This document shows, piece after piece, positions 12,701 through 27,223 of a stretch of 64,000 nt of DNA (the first letter of the stretch is position 1; the number at the start of each line of letters is the position of its first letter). The notes below the pieces were generated by a model. That model worked only from the letters and a program-made list of their open reading frames with translations. It ran no database searches and was not told the origin of the DNA. Origin of the DNA: Steromphala cineraria (Eukaryota; Mollusca; Gastropoda; Trochida; Trochidae); the NCBI GenBank assembly GCA_916613615.1, contig OU744720.1, forward strand, positions 2,521,749 through 2,585,748, written 5' to 3'. Both the position numbers and the translations under genes were made by a program.

Positions 12701-15700
12701 CCTTGCAAATTTAAATCAACGACTTCAAGAAAGCTGAAAAATCAACACGGGTCTAGAATCTCGAAGTAATAAGATAGTAGGCCTAGAATTCCGAAGCCAC
12801 CCTAGTAATAAGATAGTAGGCCAATGTAAATCTATGGTACAAAGGACTATCTTAATACTAAGAGAGCTTCGAAACTCTAGGTCTTGGTTAACCTCTTAAC
12901 ACACCTGGACATCTCTCACCTGTATCCAGGTGGGGAGTGCACGTCCTCCCAATACAGGTGCGACAACAAGCAGTGCGTCTCCAACATCTACGTGTGTGAC
13001 GGCGTGTGCGACTGTTCTACCTGCGAGGATGAGGCCAAGTGTGGTAAGTATCTTATTCACGCCGATTGACGCCAATACATCAAACTGTCAGTGACATGCT
13101 AGAGGTTGGCGGTATAAGGAAGACAAATGAAATTATATGAGTGAACAACTTCTTTATTTGACAGTAGCGACGTTTCGTTATATATCCTAATACCGTTTTC
13201 AATCATACATGTATAGGGGACAGTGAGGGGTATGATGATGAAACAACAATTTTAGATATATAATTTTACTTACATTATTATGCATCTTGTAACTTGCACA
13301 CTATACACTGAATTTAATATTCATAATGTTTGTTTGTAAATATATGTCTCTGTATTAACTTTCATGTGTTGCGTTGCTGTTGTAATAAGAATTCGTTTAA
13401 TTCATCGCACAAATTTCATGATGAAATGGTCATAAAGAAATATATTTTATGGTAAATTGAAAATATATATTATCACAGCCTTCAATCATCAATTGTGCCT
13501 AACTATCAGTTTCAGTACGAACCGCTTAAATTGTAATAGTACACTGGTGCCGGGTTTTACAAATCTTTATATAAGAATTAAACATGAAAGGTTCCACTAA
13601 CTTTAATCTCTATTTCAAAACTGTCGTCATTGTTATTTTGTAAAAGCCCATTTAAGTGTCTTTAATACGAAGCGACATCATCGTGTTATGAAAAGACGGC
13701 TATTTTGAAGGGTCTATGACTCACATGTGAACTTTATTTGATCCAAATATGAAATTTTATTTGATCCACGAATGAAACATAAGATCTCTCTGTCATAGTC
13801 GTCATGAAAGATTGAACATTAATTTCAAACAGCTTCATTTTCAAACTTCAGATTTAATTCAATTGATTTCACTAGTGCCATTTGATCTATGCTTGTACTT
13901 CGGAAAGAAGACTACTTTTATGATATCAAATAACAATTCTAATATTCGTATTGCCAGATTTTTATTTATCAATATCAACTTGCAAGTTTGATTTTTTGAG
14001 TATATGTTATATAAGTTTTTACATTTAGCATTGCTGATTCGTTTAGTTCATTTAAATGTTTTCATCTGCCCAATGATATGAAACATGAAACTATCACATT
14101 GCAAATTTGAAATACTCAATAAAATGTTTCAAAACTATGGACACCTACGTTTGGAATATGAAACTGGTTTATTGTAAACTGATATTCATATCATTGCTTT
14201 AAATGAAGATTATGAATAATTAGTGCAGAAGTTAGAGAAAAACACAGGTATTGTTGAAAGTCGTATTTCTAGATCAAGGATCTTGTTGAGGATGATTTTC
14301 GTTTGGGTGAAGAGTATAAGTTGCACTAGTTTGCTTAATTTATTTTTACAACACCCTTGTTAAGCACACATGTACTATAAAGTATGTATTTGTGAGAGAA
14401 TGGGGGACCTCGGGTGTCTTTTATCAAAATTAACAACCTTCTTAGCCGTTTACAAGAGCTAAGCTTCATGTTCTTGTAACAAGAAAGGAATTTGAACATC
14501 ATTTGAGAGCCGTGTTGAAGTTAAAGTTGATAACAGATTCTACTTGCTTACAACTTTTATAACTAAAACAACTATGGACAGAATGTCACGTCAAGGTTCT
14601 AGTTGTCATTCTCCAAGTGCTTGGTAACAATTATACTATCTAGAAATCCTCATAGGAAGAAGATTTTATTCAAATTTTAATTTGCATTTCATTAGGTTTG
14701 GACGTAATCAAAGTATGTACTTTTTCTCATCCATTCTCCACGAAGACTTCAAAAAATGTAAATACTATCAGGAACATTTATAGCATTAAGTTGAATATTT
14801 TTGATATATAAGGTTAACATTTAACAAATCATAAGTTTGGTTTGGAAGCCATGGTGATCTCTCTTATCTTTATTCAAATTCTATCTTGGGCATTTAAATA
14901 ATTGTTATGAATTGTTTCGGGGTCTCTTGGACATTTTTTCAAACTCAGAAATAAATATGGATAGTTTAGAATCTCCTCGGCCATTTGTCAAACTTATGGA
15001 ATTAAGATTAATTGTTTGAAAACCTTTAGACCATTTGTCAAGTTGTGGAATGAATATAAATTGTTTAAGGGCCTCCAGACCATATGTCAAACGTATGGAA
15101 TAAAGATGAATTGTACTGAGGAGACCTCGGTGTTTTCCAATCAATCGAGGGAAGCGACTCTAAACTAGAGCCTCTCTAAACACATAGCTATGACACTGTC
15201 ATCAATCAATCTCCCCCGAGTCCGATAATGAATACAGACATTATTTTGCTTGAATATTATTACAAATGAAACGCGATCAACGTTGGATTACACTTCAGGT
15301 TCTTTGAACGCTCTCGGTTTGTAGAATAAGTGACTTGACTTCAATGTTGGCGATATAGTAGAATTGTTCCACCTGCTTCCATCGAATTATTTCTTCCTCA
15401 AGCTATCTTAGCTTTCGATTAAATCACCATCCACCCAACATTTCTTCCTGCAATTTTTGTTAGCTTTCGACTAAACCACAATCCATCCAACATTTCTTCC
15501 AGCGATTTATGATACGCTTTCAATATTACCACTACCCGTCTAACATTTCTTCCTCCAATGTATGATACGCTCTCGATATAACCACTATCCGTCTTACTGA
15601 TTTCTGCCTTCTTTCTATGTTAAGTTTTCGATCAAACCATCATCCGTTTCACATTTCTTCTCCCGATCCAATCATTTCACTTTCTCAACTTTCTATTTTC

Positions 15701-18700
15701 CTTTCTTTCCCTCGATCAAACACTCCTTCTCACCCTATCTTAAACCTTCATTTCTTTCAGCAATTACCTGCCTGGCTCCTTTGAATCCCTTTCTTCCTCT
15801 TACCCTTCAACCCTCTCCCTCATGCTTGCTTTTATCCCTTACTTCCCTTACCCTTCAACCCTCTCCCTCATGCTTGCTTTTATCCCTTACTTCCCTTACC
15901 CTTCAACCCTCTCCCTCATGCTTGCTTTTATCCCTTACTTCCCTTACCCTTCAACCCTCTCCCTCATGCTTGCTTTTATCCCTTACTTCCCTTACCCTTC
16001 AACCCTCTCCCTCATGCTTGCTTTTATCCCTTACTTCCCTTACCCTTCAACCCTCTCCCTCATGCTTGCTTTTATCCCTTACTTCCCTTACCCTTCAACC
16101 CTCTCCCTCATGCTTGCTTTTATCCCTTACTTCCCTTACCCTTCAACCCTCCCCCTCATGCTTGCTTTTATCCCTTACTTCCCTTACCCTTCAACCCTCT
16201 CCCTCATGCTTGCTTTTATCCCTTACTTCCCTTACCCTTCAACCCTCTCACTCATTGTTCACTCTGACCACTCCTTCTATACATTTCATCTGCTAATCTT
16301 CTAGACGTTTTTACTTCTACGAATACCTTGCTCCTCATTTCCTCATACACCCTCCCACTCGAACCGCGCCCTCCTACCTTTAACCCCTTCTCCTCTTCCT
16401 TCATTCCTCTTCCGTTTTATCTCTTCCTTGCCCTTACCTTCTTTCCCTGTTTCCCCTTACTCCTCATTAATCAACGTGCAATAGTCTTACTCATTAGCCC
16501 TCACCGTTACTCCTCCAGTACTCTTGACAGCTAACCCCAAGTTCAACTTACCATTTATTCCATGCTCTTCCCCAGCCCCTGTTCCCCCCCCCCCCCACAC
16601 CACCAAAGCTCCCTCCCCCCCCCTTCCAATACACCCCCCCCCCTCTCTCCGCCTTCTCCACCCTCCTGTCGTCAGTTCTGCATCCTACACTGATAACGCT
16701 CTGCTATGTTTACATTGAATCATAATTTATCTGGATGCCATTCAACAAAAACCTTCATTTGTTTGAAATGTTTTCAAAGCAGATTTTCTTACTTCAGAGG
16801 AGATAAGATATCGGGAGTGTGCAGTGCCTATAAAACACGTCTTCTAATTGACATGTATGGAACACTGCATATAGAAACAGGCAACCCTCGGGCCAGCGCT
16901 GACATTCAGACAGATATGCTATAAAACAAAGTTACATTTGTCTACAGTGCTCCCATAACTTGTGAAGGCTGGCACTATATCTCTCCTCTTCATATTTGCT
17001 TTCCTTTCAAAGTTTTCCAGTCTTATATAGTTTATTATGTTGAAGTGTTTACTTCACCTGAAAAGCACTTTGAGTTTTCTTTCCAATAACAAAACGGAAA
17101 CCGTTTCCTCTTATGAATCAAATATCAATATTCAAAGTTATTAATACTCTGTTTAACAGTTTTTGGTAAGAAGTAAGATAACTTTTGAACGCAATATTTT
17201 AAACCTACGGGACCTTCAATGAATTATTATGTAAAGGATTTTATAGAATTTTATGTTTTCACAACGCTGACATTTTGTGTTTCCTATTCAATCTCCAAAC
17301 ATTGCCTCCAGATTCAGATTTGTATTTCGACTTGCACCTGTCACCTGCCTTCACAATACCTGGTCCCTGAATGATCAAACATCTCTCTGGGAGCTCCAAT
17401 CCATCACATCGGACTCCTTGCCACAATAAATACATTTTTTCGATGTATGATTATTATCACAATATTTGATCAAACAAAGTATTCCCGTTGGCATTAAAGG
17501 TGCGCCCTTCTTTCAGTTAATCAGTATAAGAGTGACAGTAGAGGGCCGTACAGCGGTCGTGTATCATCAGGGTTCTTCAGATAGGAGAAGTGCTGACGTT
17601 TGTCCTGATATGGCCTTAAAGGGTCATCGTGTTTTTTCTCCTAATCTCGTAACCTTGACAAGAACCTGACAAGTCATGGAACAGTTTGACTAGTTCTAGT
17701 GCCCTAATGATGAGAATCAGATTTTAATGACCTTGATAGTAGGAAATAACAATTTGAAGATATACCATGGTAAAAATTTACCTCCTTTTTATGGTTGTGA
17801 TAAGATTGGTTCCGTCATGCTATTACCGACGCCAAGTGTGCTAAGGTCGAGAAGCCATGGGGTACCTTTTACAGTGAGAGTATCGGAAACTCGACTGTCG
17901 GTTTTGCGTTTTTTTTCCTTTAAACAACAATGGGTTTAATCTATATATAGGCCCACGTACTATGATTGCATTCGATAAATATATCACTATGACACCAACC
18001 ATTACTTGCAAACTCTATTAAAATTGCTCAACTTTCATGAAACTTTGTCATGCGCTTCGAGCATTTTTATAATGGAGTACAGCGCAATATAAGCATGCTA
18101 TTATGATTATTATTATTAAATTCAGATGACTTTATTTCGTACTTAAAGAGGGTCTCCAACTTCTAATTTTTTAATTTCTTGTGTTTTATTAGCGAGGCCC
18201 TCTCTGACCCTCTCGGGGCCTCGCTTATAAAATACTGGAAGTTAAAAATTAGAAGTTGGAGACCCCCTTTATTTTTTTAACTTCAAGTGTTTTATTAGCG
18301 AGGCCCCTATATTCTTGTTTGTTGTTGGTGCATGACTTGCCTGAATGAAAACTAATAAACGCATACATGAACATTATTACAATGAAAACGCTCTGAAAGT
18401 GTAACCTTTGTATCGAAGCTATAAATGTAGACTTTAGTGTTTGAATGCTCTAGACAAACCCTATCTACTAAGACAAACGTAGTAAGTTATTAACCATTTG
18501 TTCTTCAACCAGGCTTGTTCACCTATCCAAAATGTAACTGTTCTCAAGGTGCACACGGACACTTATCTGTTTTACTTGCACTTCAAGCAGTTGTGGGGGG
18601 TTTCAGCATTCTCGATAATCCAGAGTTTACGTTCCGTAAACTCTGGATTATCGAGAATGGGGGTTTCAGATGCCAAACTTTATCACTGGTTTCTTTTGAT

Positions 18701-21700
18701 GGGAATTCTAGAAGTTGCGATGATGATAAAGATGAAGGCAATATTATGGATATACTTCTTTATTCAAGTTTGCAACGTATGTATGTCGAAACGTCGCAAA
18801 CTTGAATAAAGAAGTTGTATATCCATAATATTGCCTTCATCTTCTTTATCAATGGTGTCATGCGATCGAGAAGTATCAACGATTTTCATTCAAAACAAGA
18901 ATTTATCATATTATTGCAATTTTGGGATGAATATGTGAGACGTTTTGAATTCATATCATTAGTTAAATGCCATCTACGTTCGTTTCAAACCAAAGCAATA
19001 TTTAATCGGAATTGATCTTCAAGGCTTTAATTGTCATTACTGGGACGCGGTCGGAAATCGAAGGCCGACTAAAGCTGCAACACTGTACAATTGCTCTAAA
19101 CACCAGGTAACATAGATTGAACTTAACCCTTCTTCGACCTAAACTTTTAATGTTCTTGTCCTTTCTTGTTGCAGATGACATCGAGTGCAGACCGGGTACC
19201 CACTACATGTGCAGGCGGAACAAGCGGTGTATAGACAAGAGTCACCTGTGTGACGGGGACAACAACTGTCTCGACACCGGGAGGGGATCCGACGAGGCGC
19301 TCTGCTGTATGTGTACTCACTTGATATCTTCTTATTTGAAAATTGCTTCCACAACATACACATGTATTAAACGATTTCCTATTAACTGATTACTAACTTT
19401 AAGGAACAGTCCTATCATAGTATTTTGTAAAAGTGTACACATTTAATGTTTTTAGTACATGATTGTAACTCAACTCGGTTTAAACATGTTACTGGGACCA
19501 GACGAGCTTATATTATCATATTGTGAGCACACCATCGTAAACCATTCTTATTTTGCTGTTAAAGGGGCAGTAGCACGTTTTTTGACAATTTTATTTTCTA
19601 AATTTTTCACTGATAATTGTAAGTTAATGCCAAATGTATTATTTTGACGGTGTCAGAAATCTAATTACACAAGCCAATCATCCATAGTCAGAGGACAAAG
19701 TATGAAGATTCGCATAAAATCCATTGGCGGCCATTTTTTGTGAACACCTTTAATTCATTTTGTGTGAGAAAAAGGAATCGCATGGCTAAACTTTACGTTA
19801 TATACTTGAATTATTACTGCTCCATTTAGTTTAAATACATTGTCTTTCAATTGGAACCATTAATTTTCATTTTCCTGACATCACCTTATATTCCCCCTAA
19901 AAACGTGCTACTGCCCCTTTAAGCCTAGAGAAAAAAGTAATTTGTTTCTCAATAATACTATTTTCAGATATTCAGACAAAGGCAAATGAAAGGAATTTTA
20001 TTTCAGTAGCCAAGGAAAACATTGAAATATTTACTATTTAAACAATTTTTAGTTCATATAGGCCTTCAAATTCAAGTTGAATTTGATTTTTTTATTTATG
20101 TAGAGTTTTTTTTTTAATATCATCACTTTTGTCTGTCAATAAGGACCAGTAACTCGTTGAATATATTTTGCCCTAATTAAAACTGACCACCAGGCAAATT
20201 TTGGTTTCACTAAAGGCAGAATGGTTCTTTTCACCTGTTTACACGTGCATGTGTGTTCCAGGGAACGTGAGCCAGCAGTGTCGAGACTTCCACAAGTTTG
20301 GGGGTCCCTTCTTCGTGTGTCCGGAGGGTCAGTGTGTGCCGGCCCGGGGCAGGTGCGACCACATCGCCGACTGTCTGCACGGGGACGACGAGAGGGGCTG
20401 CAGTGAGTATATATATTTCATGTATCGGGTTTGAAAAAAAGATGAGTTATTTGTAGTACCCGAGAAAGGGCGAATGTTATACCGATAATTGTAGTTTTGT
20501 AAATGCCAACTGGCACAATTTCAACTGTACTAATTTCGTAAGTAATAGGTTTCCAATTGTATTGAATACAATTATAAATAAAAAATGCCTGCTCTGGTTG
20601 CATCTGGAAACCAAGTCAAGTTCGTCAAATACTGGAACTACTAGCCAAAGTGTTAAATGACATACGAAAATATGTAATTACTTAACTTTCATCATAATGG
20701 TAAAATGTAGAGATTTAGTTTAAGTTGATGTTGCTTATTGATATAACGAGTTGTCGTTTAGGATGCGTTGCTATGTAAATCATTGCTGTTAATTGGGATT
20801 TGTTGTAAATAACGCTCGCACGGACACCGCCAGAGGACGTGATGAGTTCCTTCTAATTACTATAGCATTATGTACATGATACAGCAAACATGACCATATG
20901 ACATTATACATTCCTAAAGTTACATAAACACTTGATGCAACCAGCATCGTAGTCTTTATATCCGTGTAGTTAACAGCTATTGGACTTTCCATCGATCCAT
21001 TTACTTACATGCCTGATGTTTGTGTACTACCGGCTACCAGAAGAAGAGGTTTAATGATGCGTAAATTAGATGAAACAAATCCTCATTAAAATTATTCGCG
21101 CTAGTTCCGATATCTGTTTGGATTGATTTCAATTATAGTCATCTTGAACGCGACAAAACAGAAGGCACGGCTTCCATTTGTTGTGAATAATTGATGTTTA
21201 ATAACCTTTGAAATTAGCTTTCGCTTTGTGAATTCCACATAGGGTTGTTTGTCTAGCCGGCACGTACACATGTTATTATGAAACTACTCAATAACTAATG
21301 TAGTCAATATGACAATTTCGGGGTTTATCCTTACCAATTATCGCTAAAAAAATCGCTGTTAGGGCCTATAAGACTCAATACTGTATTATTCCAATTGGCA
21401 GTTGGAGGTGGCATTGGTGGCATAAATAATGATATATGGCTTTTGATTAACAGTTTCTTTATACAAAATGTTGATATTTTGTACTCGAGAGGAACCAAAA
21501 GAATGGAAGCATTTTGCCAACGCTAAGATGCCGTCGGTGTATGACTGAAGAGTTCCTTAATCAGCCACATCAAAACAAATCACACATCATATTATTTTTA
21601 AAACTAAAAATCATTGTGAAATAGATTTCACATATACAATGTACATTGTTTTATCTTCATTACGGCCAGGATAATGACTCTGTCTCCTGCAGGTTTCCGG

Positions 21701-24700
21701 CGGTGTACGGGCGAGGAGTTTCCCTGTGATAACGGTGCGTGTGTCCCCCTCACTTCCCGCTGTGACGGATTCTACAACTGCATGGACCGCTCGGACGAGC
21801 TAGGCTGTGGTGCGTCTACTTCTTTCAATCAATATCTGGATTTCTAGATAACCTCGTTTGTCTTTTAACCATAGACTTCAACAGAATACTTTATTCAACG
21901 TTATATTTCGTTAAACTATCGTTATTTTTATTCTATTTTACATTATATCTATGCACAATTAGCAAATGTTAAACTATAAGATTTATTGAACCTCTGATAA
22001 AATAATAATCAAAACGTGTAATCATAGAGGTAATCCTGTATTGTGTGATCTACAAATCATTAAAGGATCATGCCTGTCTTATTGATTTTTAAACAATAAT
22101 GTATTTGATAATAGAGTCATTCAGCAGAAAAGACATTAAAGGAAGGAAATGTTTAAATTACAGAAAATAAAATGCATCTTTGCTATTTGGTCGGAAGAAT
22201 CTAAAAAAACACATTAAGAGCTACAAACCTGCACGACATATTAATAGTTTAACTAACATCATCATGGACTTGTTATTTTCCGAAATATCTTTAGATAATA
22301 TAATCCTCTCTCTTTCTTCCTGAGGATGATAGTAAGGTTACCCATTCTGTCCTCGTCTGTCCTCCACAGATACGTTCGAGTGTGGCGACGACCAGGTGAA
22401 GTGTAAGGGTGGTCAGTGTGTAGCGGTCAGCAGCTGGTGTGACCACTGGAAGGACTGTCCGGACAACTCGGACGAGAGGGACTGTGGTCAGTAGCTTCAC
22501 TCCTGCAACTATTGACGTCTCTCGTTGTTGGTTTGGTGACCTGTTTCGTGGCAGGTTAATCCGAAAGTTGAAAACTGGAGTTTAGAAACATTTGGTGCAA
22601 CCTTGGTAAAACCTCCTTACACACAGTAGTAGGATTTGCTACCTGGTGTAATGGATGATATATTTCAATCGTCAGATAGCGGTAAATGCATATGCCTCAT
22701 ATCGACCCCGTATCGCTACGATGTGTAATCAATCGTACTTTTAAATGTGGACTTTATCAGCCAAGGGAATTACGTTGAGTAAGGAGGCTAAAGCATGATA
22801 TTTCGAACCCAACGGACCTCTCAACCAGGAACTATCACAACTGCTGGATTAGCATGATTCAATTCAAGATCATTCGATGCTCAAGTATTTTTGAAATGCT
22901 TGACAAATCAAAAACCTGATAACAAAATGTTGTAGGATTTCTGTGTCCCGTGACACTGTTGTATCTATTTCATCAAAGTCTTCCTAACATTGGACATGTT
23001 GACCTACCTGTCACTCGTAGTAATAATGTGATTAGCGATTTGAAAAAGTATCAATAGGAATATGGAGAGACATATAGATATAATTTTCTTTGATGTTGAA
23101 AGTTGTCAGGTAGAAACCAATTGTTGGAGACCATTGAAGTGTTACGGTTGAAAGATAGTATTTTATAATTCACTCAAAACTTCACGTGATCATTTTGTTC
23201 AAATAAAGGCTGAAAAAACAATGAAGAAGAAAGTCAAACCTCATTCCTTTAAAAAGTTATAAATCTCTTTGTAAGCTTGTTTTATAGAGCCTCTAAGAGT
23301 ACACCATTACCGGAGTACGTAAGTCAAAGTACGTTTTTATGGTTTAAGTGCCCTCAGTAACATAAACATGGTGATATTTTACCTTGAAAAGCTAAAAGTA
23401 CAACTACGATTTTCTCCACAAAAGTACAGTATAAAAGAACTTTGTTGCCCAGTGAATTAATGTTCTCGTTTATCAACACAATCATGAGGATTTCATTTAG
23501 TACCCACACGGGCTAATACAAAGTTCATACGTGTGTCTGTTCAAGAAAATATAATCAGATTTCATTACTGTGACACATTGACTTGGTGATCTGTATTTGC
23601 ATTCGGCGTCATTTTGAAAGTGAACTTAGACCGATCTCCAAGTGATGCATGAACTCAGACTTTTCTCAAATATTGATTTCTTTCACACACGATAGACAAA
23701 CTATCTTACGGTTTTAGACATAAAATATGACTTGTCAGTCCGTAAGATTATAAGTGGGTACAGCACGTAACGTATCATATCGCGTATTTTAGCATGATCA
23801 CAGTGACAACCCAGACAAGATAACAACGACTCACTGTCGCTTGTCAACCATCTTCCTTGGTATTAGTTCAGAAGTGTGCACGTGTATTTTTCATCTCAAG
23901 AGAACCCTCATTATAGCGCGCTCGGTCGTGAATAATTAAGACGAAACTTAGCTGAATTAAGAATATCGAGATTTTCTTTGTATGTAAAACAATTTGAAGC
24001 AATAGGAATGGAGTTAAATGATTCAAGATTGTTGGAGGACGTTTTCAATGTTAGTACGAATGACCAGAACTATGTATAATTCTAACTTTTGAAAAGATAG
24101 TTTATTGAAAATGTGTCTTAGTTCATCCAGCAGTGCAATTGGGAACCTGGTGAAGATAAGTTGGAGATGGTAATTACATGTCCACTATAAAGCTAGAAGT
24201 GATGGAGCCACCGGTACACTTTGGTTTGACCTAAGTAGAAATGCACTGAGTTCCTCAAGCTTGTATTCAATGTCTGTGTGGGCCCTAAATGGATACCCCG
24301 ATCATAATCATAATTGATTACTATGCTATTGCAGACTACCGGAAGTGCGAGCCTGACGAGTTCCGGTGCCAGAGCGGACAGTGTATCAAGATGGCCGCCG
24401 TCTGTAACAACGCAACCGGGATGCACAGACATGGGTGTGCGGATGGATCCCATCTCCTGGACTGTGGTCAGTTACCTACCTGTCCTGTTTATCTATTTTA
24501 TTTTGTACCTTGGTTTGGATGGTTATTAATTAACAAAATATTTAAACAAACCTTTACAAACTAAACACATCATTGTTTATTTTTCTGTATCAAATTCGTT
24601 AAAGACGATGAAGTGCCGTAACTCATGGGCTGTTAACGACAAAAGGAATGTCACCATTTTTTTAACCACAAGCAATTTACTGTTTCCTGATCAAGTTGAA

Positions 24701-27192
24701 TTTGAAACTCATTTATAACAAAACATTTTGTAAATTGTTATTAACAAGTTCTCAGGAAATTTTATAAGAAATTATTTTATTATTACATATTTTATTTAGG
24801 ATCTATTTCCTTAAGTTGAAAATTAATGAAATATTAGTTTCAAGAAAATAAATTATCTTGTTATCGACGTTGCATATTTTGGTGCTTTAATTCGTTGGCT
24901 GATAATGGACAGAGGACGTAAATACTTCCAAAAATTCCTATTTGACTCTCCTATCTCGCTTAGTAAAAGGGGATTGCAAAATGTGTTTTTTAGAAACCTC
25001 ATCAAATTATGTTTCAACATTTAGAAATAACGGTAGTTGGCCTTAACAACATTATGTGACTTTGTTAAGCGGGATTAAATTCTTCAAAGGCATTTAGAAG
25101 TTGGTGTGGTAATACAAGACAAATGTTATGGATAACAACTTCTTTATTGATTTCTCACGACGTTTCTGGGCCAATTCTTGCCCCTTCTTCTTCTTGTGCG
25201 ACCAAAAGGAATACAAGGTCGCCATTGGACGCTCAAGGGAGGAAGAATGGTTGCCAGGGTCGTCATGAGGTCGCACACATGAAGAGGGGGCAAGAATTGG
25301 CCCAGAAACGTCGTGAGAAATCAATAAAGAAGTTGTTATCCATAACATTTGTCTTGTATTAAGCGGGATTGTTATTATCTTTCATATGAGGTAGCGTTGT
25401 TTCTTTGGCCAATGAGCGTCGTGGGGTGGTATGTGGTCCTGTTCATTGCTAAATTGGCATACATACATTTAAGTTGAATATTCATCCATATAACAAATAT
25501 AACAATCTGGGACGTATACCGATAGCTGTGAGCATGGCACTGATACATGTAACTTGCCATATTCAAAATTGGCGGACATTTTACCACTATACATTGAAAG
25601 TTATCCACTCTTTTCTAACCTTCATGTCTCTGTCTTTCACCGAAACTACTACAAAACAATATTATACAAGAAAAACAAATTATCTTTGATGTCAATTTTA
25701 TACAAATTTCTGTCAGCCAAGGTTAAGGTACAGGGACATGATGGTAACAAGCTATGGTACTTCTTCTTCTTCTTTGTTCTAAACGATACAACATGCAAAT
25801 GGTAACACAGCATTTATATTATATATTCCGACAATGTACTGTTATCAGAAATGGTACGTTTAACATGCAGGATACCATGTTGCTATAAGTAAAAGGTGTA
25901 CCTTCCCCCAAATGATGCAAGATGCTACTAATAAGATAAACTAGTAATCCTGCACTCAGGCAGATCATAGGGCCGCGGTTGAGCCACTACAGGGAAGCAG
26001 TGTCGGCAGCCAGCTGATCAATACTGTATATGGGGAAGGGAGGCCTGTAAAGGTTAGAGACAGAGCTGTCCGTCTCATGTCATCGTATAGGGATTTATAT
26101 GGCCATATTTCATTATTTCATTAACATACAAGAGATAAATAGAGTGTGATGGACGGCGAGGAATTAGTGTAAATTGTAAGCTTTTGTCGGAAAAATGTCT
26201 CTCCTTCCTCTTAGATTTTCTCTTTGTCTTCTGGTCGAGCTTCTATGATGTTTGAAATATGAGTCTTGATGAACTTTGATATTGAAATTAAGGTTTGATT
26301 ATTTCATCTTGGCAGATTATCTTACAGCCTGATCATGCTGTGTCGTTTTATCATTCTGGAATCTTCCAGATCTCGAGTGTTAACTATATGTTATATGCCA
26401 GCATTTCCCAAATCCATAGACATACCTTTATGGTACTTATGATTATGATATATGTAGAAGTCAAGTTATTCGTTGACTCCAGGTGTGAATTTTCAACTTC
26501 AACTTGTTTTCATTAAGCTTTTTAGAACCAATATGTTTGATCATACTGCTTGTATCTGAGTGGGATGAAGCTTCTGTATTGTATACATTATCTATACGGT
26601 CACAGTCACAGCAAGGTCACAACTTATGCAGGGTCTTGTAAGTTATAATTATTACAAATTTGTTTTGAGATATCAAAATGATGTTCAAATTAAGGTAATG
26701 GACTTTTTAAATTCTCTTTGTTACATATTTCTCAGATAATGCCCTATTTACTAACGTTTTGAAGGAGGCGGGGAAGGCGAAACCTTCTGGGCTGCATTGC
26801 TTTTGCGGAATCCAGCAAACGCTAACCTAGTTACGTCTCAATTCCGTTCATAGATAATAATATCAACATTTCTCCACATAAGTAATGATATTCATGAATA
26901 AATAATAATTCCAGCGGACCACAAGTGTGGGGAGGGAGAGTTCAAGTGCAGGAACAGCTACTGTATCGCGGCTAGTCAGGAGTGCGACAACAAGATCGAC
27001 TGCATCATGACCTACTGGGACGAGGCCGACTGTCGTGAGTACCCTTGCTCCTATCACTAGAGTCAATCGACGGTGTATAGTAACAGTAGGGAGGTTTGAA
27101 GTCGTGATAATGATCAAAAACGGGACAATGATAAAGTCAAACGTAAGTTTGGAAACTTATATTAGCAGTCAGAATGACAGTAACGGGTTGAT

Positions 27193-27223
<31 letters not shown>

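Noticed and set aside
15781..16304. Two overlapping repetitive reading frames of 160-171 codons
   Set aside because: They exist only because the 48-bp repeat unit is a multiple of 3; the array lies in an intron and has no start context or domain.
18515..18805. Possible extra receptor exon after ttcttcaaccag
   Set aside because: The open frame crosses an exact palindrome and a foldback element and has no LDLa cysteine pattern; LDLa 6 and 7 already join in phase.
25094..25362. Mirror-image frames on both strands beginning with the same peptide
   Set aside because: They are an artefact of the 80-bp inverted arms of a foldback element.
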